From Protopterus annectens (taxonomy: Eukaryota > Chordata > Ceratodontiformes > Protopteridae): a DNA stretch of 64,000 nt. Position 1 is the stretch's first letter. Each line of letters starts with the position of its first letter. The stretch covers positions 570,248,585-570,312,584 of the forward strand of contig NC_056749.1 of the NCBI RefSeq assembly GCF_019279795.1. The letters run 5' to 3'. Under the pieces are notes generated by a model. The model was not told the origin of the DNA and searched no databases. It saw only the letters and a list, made by a program, of their open reading frames with translations. Shown piece after piece: positions 32,115 to 44,875 of this stretch. The translations under genes were made by a program, and so were the position numbers.

Positions 32115-35100
32115 GGTCTCTTCACCGAAGACTGGACTAGACAGTCAAGAGAAGAAGGTAAACACTTGCACCACACGACTCTCATCACATAGTCCCTCAA
32201 AACCTACACCACCAAAGCACATACATAGAAGCACAAAACACACGCCTACATTCGTGGAGGCTCTCAATAAAAATCTGCCCAAACAACCAAGACCTCCAAA
32301 GCAGAAATGCAAGTAACCTCCATACCCCAACTCAACCCAAATGACACATAGCCCACAAACTCAGTGTGCCACTCAACTACAGCCCATAAGGCATAACATA
32401 CCCAACACTCTAGTCATAGTTGACTCTATAGTCAGGCACACTGATGTTCCACTCACCAGGCTAAACAAGGAGAAAGTTACTGTCAGCTGCTTGTCGGGTG
32501 CCAGGATCCACCACATAACGCATGCACTCAGGTCACTCCACAACAAGTACAAATATGACCCTGTCATTGTCCATGTTGGTGTGAATGACCTGAGATGTAC
32601 CTCCCTTGACTACATGAAAAGAAGCATGGAGGAGCTCTCCGATCTTGTAGCATAGGCAGGTATGACCTAGCCCTGAGTAGCATCCTGCCATCACCCAGAA
32701 TGATACCACAGTACAAGGGCAAAATGATTGACTTAAACAATTGACTAAGCTTCTGGTGTCATTCTAAGGGAGTCCAGTATCTGTCTGGCTGGGATGACAA
32801 GATCGACAGACCGCGATGCTTTGCCAGAGATGGCCTGCACCTGTCACCCTTGGGATTCCGGATACTGGCAAAGGATCTTGCCATCCCTATAGTGCCTTTT
32901 TTTAGGCAAGGTTCAAATGACAAATTCACCACCATAACAGGTACAAGCAGGCAAAATTTGAGGGTAATGCTACCCAATGCTAGAAGTCTAAACCTCAAAA
33001 TGCACTCACTCGAGGTACTCCTTAAAATGGAGATCGACATCTGTGCAGTGACAGCGACCTGGTTCAAAGCTCCAGAGAGCACCCCTGCATTACCAGGCTA
33101 TAATTCTTACTACACCTTTTGGCCGCCTAACCCAGACCGAAACACTAAAGGCAGAGGAGTGTCCATATTCATTAAGGATATTTACACCTCCAAGCTAGTT
33201 GCTCAGAATAATGCATCTGAGATTATCTAAGTTCAACTAACTCTGGGCAAGACCGCAATCCAGATTGTAGCTTGCTACAGAACCCCACCATGGCCCATGA
33301 TTCCCACTCCTCTTTTCTTGGTACAATGAAAATATTAGGGTACAACCCAATGCCCTAATAATGGGTGATTTCAACTATCCCACTATTAACTGGCAAAACT
33401 ACTCATGTACCAACTCTTTTGCTCAACGTTTTCTGGAATTCATAAATTCCAACACCTTGGATCAACTTATCCACACCCCCACCAGGGGCAGCAATATCCA
33501 AGACCTGGTCTTCACCAACATGGGTGACTGGTGTTCCACACCAGAGGCCAATTCCTTATTGGTCAGATCCGACCACAAGCTAATCACCCTAGACATCCAC
33601 ATCCCGTCCCCACCCCCCATTAGGGAAACAAATTTCTCCAAAGCCAACTTCACACTTCTTAAGACTTCACGACACCCATGCAGATGGGCAATAGAGGTAC
33701 AACTGTCGAATCCTACACAAATGCACTTTATAAGCACTTAGGGATGGATCGTGCTATCCCTAACAGAACTAAAATGCTATCCTCCAAAAAAAGGAAGTCA
33801 ATCTGGTGGTCTTCTGCCATAAACAAACTCTACAATAGAAGAAAGAAACTGTTGCAAAAAAAGAGTAAAATCCCATGATTGGAGGAACTCCCTGGTCAGC
33901 CTCAGTAAGAGGTTGAGATCCCTCATAAAATCCTCCAAAGCTAGTTATGAAAACAAAAGCGCCACTGATTCTAAAGACAACCACAAAGCATTCTACAGCT
34001 ATGTCAAGAATCTCAATGGCAACACTCAGATCTGCTCTGAGTTACAGCACAATGGCACTAAATATACAGAACCAACTGATATTGCCAACATCCTGGCAGA
34101 TAGGTTCAGTGCTAACTTTACCCCCCTCTCACCCTAAAGGGCCTATCTCTATACCAGAAGAATGCAAAGTTCCTGTAATCATGGCTGCACAGGTAAAATC
34201 CTCACTCGCCAAAGCCAAGAACACAGCATACATGGGACCTGACAACATCACAGGCTACCTTCTACATGAACTACAGAATGAACTAGCACCCCACCTGAGT
34301 ACCATGGTTCAGTCATAGCCTCACCTCAGGCTTTGTGCCCATTGAATGGCGCACCGTGATGGTTATCCCACTCCACAAAGGGGGAACCATGACAGACCCC
34401 AGAAACTACTGCCCCGTTAGCCTGATGAGCCTGGTCTGCAAGGCCATGGAACGTATCATCATGGAACTCATAAGCAAAGACATTGGAGATCTCCAAACTC
34501 TGGACGTCACACAGTTCAGGTTTGTAAAAGGCAGATCATGTCTCCTAAACCTGATAGACTTCTTTAAAGCAGTTACCAAAGCCATAGATAAGGGTAAGGT
34601 GGTTCACACAGCCAATCTAGTTCTCGCCAAGGCGTTCGACACCATCCCCCGCTCTGGAATTATAGATAAACTCACTAAACTAGGTATAAATCCCTATGTC
34701 ACAAGATGAGTTGCCAACTGGCTTACTGACAGAACCCACACTGTGAAAGTAGCAGACTCCAAATCAGACTTTAGACCAGTGACAAGTGGAGTACCACAGG
34801 GTTCAGTCCTGGGTCATATCCTGTTTGGTATCTACTTCTCTGAAGTACAGGCTAACACAGAAGGTCTTTGGCTAACTAAGATTGCAGATGACTGAAAACT
34901 AGGAGCCATAATCGAAACTCCTAATGATGTGGACATCCTACAAAAGGGAATCACTGAGACAGATGCCTGGTGTCAAAGCCATGGCCTGAAGCTCAATGCC
35001 AAAAAGTGCATTGTCATCCCCTTTGGTAAAAACTCTGTACCCATGAACTACCACATAGGCAGTAGTCTACTTAACACCAAAAGTGTGATAAGAGACCTTG

Positions 35101-35447
35101 GGACACAGGAGGAAAGTAGTCTCTCCCTTTGATAATCACATTGCTACAGTGGTCAGGAAATCCTTCAACGTAGCACACCTCATCACAAAAGGTCTCATCC
35201 AGAAAAAAAAAGGTCATTGTTCCCCTCTACTCATCACTCATTAGACCCATTATACAGTACAACGCCCCTTTTGGTATGTACCTCACAAGGCATCTACAAC
35301 TGGAAAGGGTGCAGAAATACCTCACAAAGAGGATTACTGGCCTCAAACAGATGCCCTACGCAGGCTGTCTCAAAAAACTCCAGCTTTACTCTGTCGTATA
35401 TCGCCTACTCAGGGGCGATCTCTGCCTAACATACAAAGCTATGAGCC
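32115..35447 (+). mobile_element. CR1 LINE copy E (ORF1 to RT, 3' end missing)
   Basis: This plus-strand CR1 starts in ORF1 upstream of the esterase, with similarity to the reversed 39480-39620 part of copy G. The esterase shows IVDSIVRHTDVPLTRLNKEK, VGVNDLRCT and DGLHLSPLGFRIL (32341-32880). The endonuclease has NARSLNLKMHSLEVLL, MGDFNYPTINW and RSDHKLITL (32950-33620). The RT has GSVLGHILFGIYF-like, CLLNLIDFFKAVTKAID and GMYLTRHLQLERVQKYLTK. A stop at 32653-32655 breaks ORF1, and several frameshifts break ORF2. The element stops at about 35447 within the RT C-terminus without a tail, joined to an oppositely oriented CR1. Confidence 0.88.
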
Positions 35448-36965
35448 AGTTGGCAACCCATCCTGTAACATAGGGGATTTACACCTAGTTTAGTGAGTTT
35501 GTCTATAATTCCAGAGTGGGGGATGGTGTTGAAAGCCTTGGCGAGATCTAGATAGGCTGTGTGTACCACCTTACCCTCATTTCCGGCTTTGGTGACCACT
35601 AAAGAAGTGTATCAGGTTTAGGAGACATGATCTGCCTTTTACAAACCTGAACTGGGTGGGGTCCAGAGTTTGGAGATTACCAATGTCATTGTTTATAAGT
35701 TCCATGATGATACGCTCCATAGCCTTGCAGACCAGGCTCGTCAGGCTAATAGGGCGGTAGTTCCCGGGGTCCACGGTGGCTCCCGCTTTGTGGAGTGGGA
35801 TAACTGTTGCTGTGTGCCATTCAGTGGGCACAAAGCCTGAGGTGAGGCTATGATTGAACATGGTACTTAGGTGGGGTGCCAGTTCGTTCTGTAGTTCATG
35901 TAGAACGCAGCCTGGGATGTTGTCAGGTCCCATGGATGCTGTGTTCTTGGCTTTGGAGAGTATGTTTTTTACCTGTGCAGCCGTGATTACAGGCACTTTG
36001 CATTCTTCCAGTATAGAGATGGGCCCTTTAGGGGATGAGAGAGGGGTAAAGTTAGCACTGAACTTATCTGCCAGGATGTTGGCAATATCAGTTGGCTCTG
36101 TATATTTAGTGCCACTGTGCTGCAACTCAGAGCAGATTTGAGTGTTGCCATTGAGATTATTGACATAGCTATAGAATTCTTTGTGGCTGTCTTTAGAATC
36201 AGTGGCACTTTTGCTTTCGTAACTAGCTTTGGAGTATTTTATGAGGGATCTCAGTTTCTTACTGAGGCTGACCACGGAGTTCATCCAATCATGGGATTTT
36301 ACTCCTTTTTGCAACAGTTTCTTTCTTCTGTTGTAAAGTTTGGTTATAGCAGGGGATCACCAGATTGGTTTCCTTTTTTGGAGGATAGCATCTTGGTTCT
36401 GTTAAGGATTGCACGATCCATGCACTTATGTAAGTGCTTATAAAGTGCAATTGTATAGGATTCAGAAGTCATATCTCTATTGTCTGTCAGCATGAGTGTT
36501 GTGAAGTTTGCCACTTCTGTCTTAAGAAGCGTGAAGTTGGCTTTGGGAAATTTTTTACAATAGTTTCCCTAATGGGGTGGTGGGGATGGGATCTGGATGT
36601 CTAGGGTGATTTGCTTGTGGTCAGATCTGACCAACGAGGAAATAACCTCTGGTGTGGAACACCAGTTGCCCATGTTGGTAATGACCAGGTCTAGGATATT
36701 GCTGCCCCTGGTGGGGTTGTGGATAAGTTGATCCAAGGCATTGGAATTTATGAATTCCAGAAAATGTTGAGCACAAGAGTTGGTACATGAATAGTTTTCC
36801 CAGTTAATGGTGGGGTAGTTGAAATCGCCCATTATTAGGGTGTTGGGTTGTACCCTAATATTTTCCAATGTATCAAGAAATGAGGAGTGGGAATCCTGGG
36901 GCATGGTGGGGGATCTGTAAGAAGCTACAATTTGAATTGCGGTCTTGCCCAGAGTTAGTTGCACT
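35448..36965 (-). mobile_element. CR1 LINE copy F (endonuclease to mid-RT)
   Basis: A minus-strand segment from inside the endonuclease (QLTLGKTAIQIVASYR, MGDFNYPTINW at 36569-36964) to the RT. The RT part has GPDNIPGCVLHELQNELAP, ISLTSLVCKAMERIIMELI and FRFVKGRSCLLNL at 35577-36314, and a TRWVANW-like end at 35450. Both ends are internal to the element. It belongs to the same subfamily as copy E, sharing the TINW endonuclease variant and SKASYE linker words. Confidence 0.88.
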
Positions 36966-37094
36966 TGGACCAGTATAAAATGTTCAAGTGTTCTGTTGAG
37001 AGATGTCAGAATATTAAGATTGTACGCAATGATATTACATCAGTCCTTAACACAATCTATAAGATATGGAATGCCCAAAGTCTTATCATAGGAT

Positions 37095-40050
37095 CTCTGG
37101 GGGTTACTAGGCTAACGGTCCCAGGGCCCTTACAAGCCTAGTCAAGTTCAACCAGTGTTTCCAAGGGTGTCTGGCTCACGCAGACACTAAAATCAGCACC
37201 TATTGCCCCTGTCCAAGAGGGAAACAGGTGGAACCCTGGGGTGAATTTCCAGTTATCCATCCAATTGTCCAAATTACACTTAGAACAGGGCCAATGAGGG
37301 GCTTTCTTTAACATGAATAGGACACTTGTTCCAGAGGTTGGGCAACCTCTGTAAAACAAACTTGTCTCTCCAGTAAGTTCTGTTGATGTGACATGCCAAG
37401 GTAAGGTCTTTTGTACAAGTGACTCGTGTGCCATTAGACTTGTGAATGTGCAGCATTTCCTTAAAGCTGGGTCAGAGATTGCTCTATATACAAGGCACAG
37501 GTCGCCTCTGAGCAGTCTGTACGACACAGAGTAAAGTGACAATGATTTCAGTCTGTCTGCACAAGACAGATCTTGAAGATCCTGAATTTTCATTGTAAGG
37601 AACCTTTGTGGTCTCTCCAATTGCAGCAGGTGTTTGGAAAGGAACATACCAAAGAGAGCATTGTACTCTATTATTAGCCTGATGAGGGAAGATTACAGGG
37701 GGGTTATAACCTCTTTTTCCTGGAAGCAATGCCCTTACTTAAGAGATGAGCAATATAAAATGTCCTTCTTCCCACTGTGGAGATATGGTGATTGAAGTTA
37801 AGGTTGCGGTTGACCTGTGTGTACCCAGATCTCTCACCACTGACTGTGTGCTTAGGGTATTGCTGTTAATGTGGTAGCTTGTAGTAACACCATCCTTGCC
37901 GAAGGGGATGATAGTGCATTTTTTTCCAGTTTTGAAACCATTCCTTCCTACTCTTAGACAGTAATTCTTTCTCCTACTGTATAGGCTATTAATGGCAGTT
38001 GTCCACCACACAAGTTTGTTTTTCCTTGAAGTGCTTGCTTTGGGTTCTATCAGGTATGGCAGAGTCAGTGCAATTGTACAGGTGCTCGTATAAAGCATTG
38101 CTGTATAACTCAGCATAGATGTCTGTTCCATCAGTGGGGGGAGGGGATATGAAGCTATTTATGCATCATGTTAGAGGTTGTAATTGGCCTTGGAGAAGTT
38201 TTTTAGTCTAGTTGTTGCAAAATGTGTGTGTGTGGGGGGGGGGGGGTTGTGTTATAGTTACTTCTAGCAAAACTGATTTTTTTGTCAGACCTCACCAGGG
38301 ATAGCCACACACTGGGGGTGGTGCAACAGTCCCCCATGTTGGTGAGCACCAGATCCAGGATGTTTGAGCCCCTTGTGGGTGTGTCAACCAGCTGGTCCAG
38401 GGCATTGGAGTTAAAGTCCAGGAACCTTTGGGCAAGTAAGTTAGAACACATATAATTTACCCAGTCAATGGATGTGTAATTAAAATCACCCAAAACCATG
38501 GTGTTTGGTTGTATCTTGATTGACTCAAGTAGATACAACTAGGCTGAGTGGATGCCCTGATTCATGGAGGGGGTCTTATAGCTGGCAATAACCTGAACAG
38601 GGTCCTTACCTACAGTCAATTGCACATGAAGTAGTTCAAGGGAATCATGTTGTTTTAATCAATCTAGAGGTGTATATATCTTTAATGAATATTGATACAC
38701 CACCTCCTTTAGTTCTGACACCTTCAGTTTGTGGTCTGAATGCATGGAAGGAAATGTAACCTGGTATAACCGGGGTGCTGCCGCAACATTAAAACAGGTC
38801 TCAGTGACTGCACAAATGTCAGCATCTTCCCGGGTGAAGACTGCTTCCAGTGAGTACAGTTTCTGGTTTAGACTCCTAGCATTTAAGCAGCATAACCTTG
38901 AGGTTGCTTTTAGAGGATATTTTTGCATCGGGAATTTTGTTCTTGTGACACTGCCTAAAAAGGCATTATAGGGGTGGCAAGAGCTTTAGCCAGTAACCAA
39001 AATCCCAGGGGTGACAGATGAAGACCATCTCTGGTCAAGCAATAAGGTCTGTTGATCATGCCATCCCAGGGTGACAGATACTGGATCCCCTTAGAATGAC
39101 ACCAAAAACTAAGCCAATTGTTGAACTCAATCACTTTTTGTTTGTATTGAGGTATCATCCTAGCCAAAGGTAAAATGCTGCTTAAGGCTGAGGACCTACC
39201 TGCCTGAGACACAGTCAGAGAGCTCAGTCACATCTCTCTTCATATAGTCCAATGAGGTATGTCTCAAGTCATTCACACCAACATGGACATTGACAGTTAT
39301 AACAGCGCCTGTTGTTGAGAGACCTGAGTGTGTGTGTGATGTGACAGATCCTGGCACCTTACAGACAGCTGACCATGACTGTGACTTTTTCCTTATCCAA
39401 CCTGGTGAGAGGGAGATCTGTGTGTCTCACAACTGAGTGGCCTGTGACTTAAGATGTTTGTTTTTTTGTTGTGCCTTAGGGGCTTGACTGGTGAGACTCT
39501 GGTGTGTGATATATTATGTGTATTATGTTCTGCAGAGTATTGTGCTTGTGTTTGGGAGGTCTCTGATGTTTAGGTAAGCTTCTGGTAAGGACCTCCACAT
39601 ATGTAGGTTTACGTGGTGCTGGTTTGGTAGATGCAGAAGGTGAGGTATTCATGCTGACAACCTGCTTAGTATCACATGAATTGACTGGTGAGCAAGAAAG
39701 CCTGGATTCTAGGTTCTTAATATAGATGCATCTCTCACATAATTAATGTGTGTGGACTAGAAGAAGTGGGTTGTCACTGTACATGAAGCAATTGCTACAC
39801 TGCCTCAGGATGCCCATGTCAACCAGGCTTGCTGGAGAATCTGAGGGAAATTGTCCATCCACAATGCTAGGTAAGTTGATGTGGTCAGAAAACAGGGATA
39901 TGACTGGAAGGACCAGGTAAAGTAGAGGATAGGGGAAGTGAACAAAAAGTAAGAAGGGCTAGTGGGTAGGATCTGTGTTGGTACCTCAAGAGCTTCGCTG
40001 AATGCATCACTTGTCAGTGAGGGACAATCACGAGAACTCACTGATGGAGC
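37095..40050 (-). mobile_element. CR1 LINE copy G with internal RT deletion
   Basis: This is the longest 5' end of any CR1 here. ORF1 has a Cys/His-rich segment (RQCSNCFMYSD, then H and CERCIYIKNLESRL; about 39690-39800) upstream of the esterase blocks (GVNDL-region relics near 39270, DGLHLSPLGFWLLAKAL at 38970). The endonuclease spans 38200-38930. Near 37935 the linker (VWWTTAINSLYSRRK) jumps directly to the post-catalytic RT (KKCTIIPFGKDG), so about 1 kb of RT is deleted. The RT C-terminus (37138-37730) and a 3' tail starting GGCTAACGGTCCCAGGGCCC (37109) follow. Stops and shifts are frequent. Confidence 0.85.
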
Positions 40051-40188
40051 ACCAGCAGAGTACTAAGAGAAAATTTGCAGGCAGATGTGTGCATGTGTGT
40101 GTCTATAACCGGCAATGGTACCTACCGCTGCTTGGCAGTGGATGATGTGCAAACCAGTGCAAACCAATGCAAAAGCACACAAATGAGG

Positions 40189-40901
40189 TGCTTATGCAGC
40201 AAACGAGAGCAAACTGATTTAAACAAGTTAACCAATAAACAAGCTCAAACCTGAGACCTGTTCCAGCAACCTTCAATCAGATGAGTTCTACATGCACACT
40301 CATGCCACTAGGGTGCAGTGGAACCCTCTCCAACAAAAGTTGGCCTGGTTTAGTGCTGAAGTTATACAAACACAACTAGATTCAGCAGGTCTGAATCTAA
40401 TCTATGCTACAGCAAACAAAGTGCAACAATTTCAGAAAAAAAAAAGCAGTTCATATAAGCAAAGATATGATAAAAATGCAGTTCAAAAATGCAATATACA
40501 GTGAAGAACTCTACTTAAGTTTTACAGAGATCAGCAGACGCCTTGGACTGATCAGATAAATATAGCAGAGCAGTAGCTGGTTGCCAAATTATGTGGCACT
40601 TTGCTAAAACAAGCACAAATTTGAGCAAATTTGTGCTTATGTAGCAAATGACAGCAAACTGATTTAAACAAGTTAACCAATAAAAAAGCTCAAAAGTGAG
40701 CCCTTGTTCCAGCAGCCTTCAATCAGATAAGTTCTACCTGCAAACTTCTGCCACTAGGTTTCAGGGGACCCTCACCAACAAAAGATGGCCTGGTTTAAGG
40801 TTGAAGTTATAAAAACAGAACTAGATTCTACATGTATGAATCTCTATGCTACAGCAAAGTGCAACAATTTCAGGGAAAAAAAACAGTTCAAATAAGCAGA
40901 C
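40189..40901. repeat. Two diverged direct copies of a 270-bp unit
   Basis: Units at 40189-40465 and 40633-40901 share GCAAACTGATTTAAACAAGT, CCTTCAATCAGAT(A/G)AGTTCTAC and GTGCAACAATTTCAG in the same order and orientation, about 444 bp apart. This is an old local duplication. Confidence 0.85.
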
Positions 40902-40904
40902 AAT

Positions 40905-41195
40905 AAGCCTTCAACCAGCAACTCCCAGCTCAGAAGGGTAGAGGCTATCCTCTCCTCTCACAACAGTGTAGACCACAAACCATCTTAATGTGAAATAACT
41001 GTCCTGAAGCCCAAGCGCTTAACCAGAACTAAGACACTTTTAGAATAACACACAAAGCCTTCAACCAGAAATTCCCAACTTAGAAGGATGTAAGCTACCT
41101 CTCCTGCCACAAGAGTGTAGACGTCAACCCTTCTTAATGTAAAACAACTGGCCTGGTACCAAAGTGCATAAACCAAAACTAAGAGGTTTAGACTA
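40905..41195. repeat. Tandem repeat of about 150 bp, two units
   Basis: AAGCCTTCAACCAG(C/A)AA starts units at 40905 and about 41055. Both continue with AGTGTAGAC, TTAATGT(G/A)AAA(T/C)AACTG and AACCA(G/A)AACTAAGA. There is no coding content. Confidence 0.85.
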
Positions 41196-42035
41196 ACGGT
41201 TACAATTTAAGCAGGCTAACAAGCAGTAATAAATGCAGCAGAATAAATGCAATTGAACATTTTTAAGAAGCAGCAGCAAAAGCAAAATAAATTAGTAAGA
41301 AACACAAATACAGTAAAAGGAGCTAAATAAAGTGCATTTTTTAAGTTAAGTGTGAAGGGAGAAAGAAGATAATTCAAGGTTAAGAAACTAAGGGGATGGA
41401 GCCTTCTCAAATGACCTCAATGTACTCAAGCTGATGAGATGGGAAGTGCGTTCAAAATCAGATTTATAGTAGGGGTGGCAACTCAAAAGCCACTTTTCTA
41501 ACTGACCCTAGCCAAGACCTCTTAAAACTCCATCAGAACAGAAAACTTAAACGAAACAAATGTAATACAAGAATAAGATGCAAAATAGAAGTAACCAAGC
41601 CATAAATGAAAAATTTCAATTCAAAATAAAATGCAGACAGAGATCAGCAATATTCAGGCAGAGTGGTATTGGTCAAAGAAACAAACTGCTGTCTAGTAAA
41701 ATTTATAGTGGCATAGAAATTAAAATAAGCTCACGTACAAACTAAATTAAAGTCTTATGAGTACAACAGGATCACAAAAAGTAACAAAAAGTATGGTGAT
41801 AGAATACAGCACTCCTTTGTCTAAGCAAGCTAATTAATATCTTGCAAAAGTGGCTTAAAGGAAACTCAAATGGTATTATGCCAAGAATGCATAGGGAATG
41901 ATGCGAGAGCAAACTAAGGTAACCAAAAGCATTCCCTTGTAGTGATCTAACAATTCGAGAATGCTTGAATGTGTGCGCGCATAAAAATACACACACACAC
42001 ACAAAATCTGTCTCTTCTTTGCATACCTGAAAGCC
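41196..42035. other. Unassigned A-rich sequence with a short CA tract
   Basis: No gene or known repeat. A (CA)n tract lies at 41988-42004. Confidence 0.35.

Positions 42036-42105
<70 letters not shown>
42036..42105. repeat. (CT)n(TA)n compound microsatellite
   Basis: A CT run then a TA run lead directly into foldback element FB3. Confidence 0.95.
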
Positions 42106-42346
42106 ATGGGTCTAGCTGACATGGTCGACAGTTCATATGATCGACAGTTCATTTGGTCGACAAGCAGATTTGCCCCCTTCCCCAATGTTGTGCAACCCTG
42201 GAGTTGATATATAGTTAGGGGGGCACAGCCCCCCACATAGGGGTGTGTGTGGGGCGAAGCCCCCCACCTAAAATGCTTGTCAATCAAATGAACTGTCGAC
42301 CAAATAAACTGTCGACCATATGAACTGTCGACCATGTCAGGTAGAC

Positions 42347-42350
<4 letters not shown>
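42106..42350. mobile_element. Foldback element FB3 with iterated GTCGACAGTTCAT arms
   Basis: The ends ATGGGTCTA and TAGACCCAT are inverted. Each arm contains two or three copies of a word close to TGGTCGACAGTTCATATG. The core (42208-42270) reads GGAGTTGATATATAGTTAGG followed by a GC block with AGCCCCCCACATAGGGG and GGGGCGAAGCCCCCC, matching FB2 and FB4. TA microsatellite lies on both sides. Confidence 0.88.
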
Positions 42351-42414
<64 letters not shown>

Positions 42415-42451
42415 ATAACATATATATATTAACTATATATGAATATATATA
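42351..42451. repeat. (TA)n(TG)n compound microsatellite
   Basis: A TA run then a TG run lie between FB3 and the 3' tail of CR1 copy H. A few degenerate TATATAT words follow up to 42451. Confidence 0.95.
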
Positions 42452-44681
42452 TAGGTTCATAGGTTCATACTAGGCTATCTGCCCTAGGGCATTTATAAGC
42501 CTAGCCAGAATGTGTTTGGCTTTCGCCACCCATTTTAAATTTATTTTGCTATGCCCTTTTTCGAGGTTAGTATACTGTGCCTCTGTCTAACAGTGACACA
42601 GAAGTGATACCCAGGGTAAACCTACCATCTCCCATCCACTCATCAAGATTCCTCTTGAAGAGAGTCAATGAGGGACTCTGCCTAACCTGGACTGGGATTT
42701 TATTCCAGAGTGAAGGGAGCCTCTGGGTTATGAATCTGTCCCTCCAGCATGTCCTATTTATTTCAGTGCTGAGGTTCAAGTCTCTCGAACGCGTAGCTCG
42801 ATTGGATTTGGATTTTCTGAGGTGCAGCATGTCCATTAATTCGGGTTGGGCATGGCTTTATCGTCAGGCACAGATCGCCTCTGAACAGGCGGTATGCCAC
42901 TGAGTAGAGCTGGAGTTTCTTTAACCGGGCAGCATATGGCATCTGTTTGAGCCCTTTGATCCTCTTGGTGAGGTACTTTTGAGGTCTTTCCAGTTGCTGC
43001 AGGTGTCTGGTAAGGTACATCCCAAAAGGGGCACTGTACTCAATTATGGGCCTGATGAGGGATGAGTAAAGAGGCACGATGACCTCCCTGATCTAGATGT
43101 GAATCCCTTCATGATTAGGTGGGCTATATAAAATGTTTTTCTAACCACTTTGGCTACGTGGTTGTCAAATGAGAGATTGCTATCAACTTGGGTCCCCAGG
43201 TCCCTAATTACTTCTTCTGTACTTAATGGATTACCACCTATGTGGTAATTTGTGGGCACTTTGTTTTTGCCAAAGGGATGACTATACACTTTTGGCATTT
43301 AGCTTGAGGCCATGGCTCTGGCACCAGTTGTCTGTTTCTGTGAGGCCCTTTTGGAGGATGCTTGTGTCGGCTGGAGAGTCGATTATGGCGCCCAGTTTGC
43401 AGTCACCTGCGAACTTGGTCAGCCACAGTCCTTCCATGTTGGCCTGTACCTCCCAGAAATATATACCGAACAAGAGAGGTCCCAGGACTGAGCCTTGTGG
43501 GACACCACTTGTAACTGGTTTGGAGTCTGACATGGCTCCAGCAATTCTAACCATGTGGGTTCTGTCCTTGAGCCAGTTTGCAATCCATCTAGTGACAGAG
43601 GGGTTTATATTTAAGCTGGTGAGCCTATCTATAATGCCCAAGTGGGGTATTGTATCGAAGGCTTTTGCGAGGTCTAGGTAGGCTGTGTGGACCACCTTCC
43701 CCTCGTCAATGGCCTTGGTGACTGTTTCAAAGAAATCAACCAGGTTTAAGAGGCCGGATCTGCCCTTAACAAAGCCAAACTGGGTAGGATCCAGTGTCTG
43801 TAGGTCCCCAATGTCTTTATTTATGAGGTCCATGATGATCCTTTCCATAGCTTTGCAGACCAAGCTAGTCAGGCTTATGGGGCGATAGTTTCCAGGATCC
43901 GTTGAGGTACCACCTTTATGGAGAGGGACCACTGTTGCTGTACACCACTCTTTGGGCACATATCCTGTAGTAAGGCTGAGATTGAACAGTAGTTTTATGT
44001 TTGGGTTTAGCTCTTCTTGGAGTTCATGTAGGACGCTGCCCGGGACACCATCTGGTCCCATTGATGCTGTGTTTTTTGCTTTGGAGAGGGCAGCTCTTAC
44101 CTGAGCATCTGAGATGTCAGGGGGGCAGCACTCTGCTGGGATAGATATTTGCCCTTTTGGTGGGGAGTTTGTGCTGAACCTGTCAGCTAGGATGTTGGCA
44201 AGGTCTGTGGGTTCAGTGTATTTTTTTGTCATTTTGGACTAATTCTGAGCATATCTGGGAATTACCACCCAGGTTCCTAACATAACTAAAGAAAGCCTTG
44301 CGATTATCCTTAGTGTCCTGTGCAATTTTTCTCTCGAAGCTGGCCTTAGACAATTTTATGAGTGCCCGTAGCTTTTTGCTAATACTGATCAGTGATGCCT
44401 TCCCTTTTTGGGATTTTGCTCTATCATTTAGTAGCTTCCTCCTTCTATTGTATAGTTTGTTTATGGCTGAGGTCCACCAGACAGGACGTCTGCCTTTGGA
44501 GGATTGGGTCTTGGTTTTATTTGGGATCGCATGATCCATGCATTCCTGAAGGTGTTCATAGAATGCGTTTATAAAGGATTCTGCAGTCTGGGCCGTATTT
44601 TCCACAGGCCCGGGGGCTTTGAAGGATTCCACCTCGGTTTTGAGGAGTGTGAAATTTGCTTTAGAGAAGTTTTTCACTGTG

Positions 44682-44683
<2 letters not shown>
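42452..44683 (-). mobile_element. CR1 LINE copy H (linker, complete RT, 3' tail)
   Basis: A well-preserved minus-strand RT. The linker ([38 protein letters not shown]) lies at 44340-44683. The RT core at 43282-44232 has GPDGVPGSVLHELQEEL, PISLTSLVCKAMERIIMDLI, AYLDLAKAFDTIPHLGIID and TSGVPQGSVLGPLLFGIYF. The catalytic block is damaged (FAGDCKLGA instead of FADD). The C-terminus occupies 42567-43298 with frameshifts near 43080 and 43290, and another lies near 44215. The intact 3' tail with two TAGGTTCA units is at 42452-42475. The 5' end meets a TA microsatellite at 44683. Confidence 0.92.
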
Positions 44684-44875
<192 letters not shown>

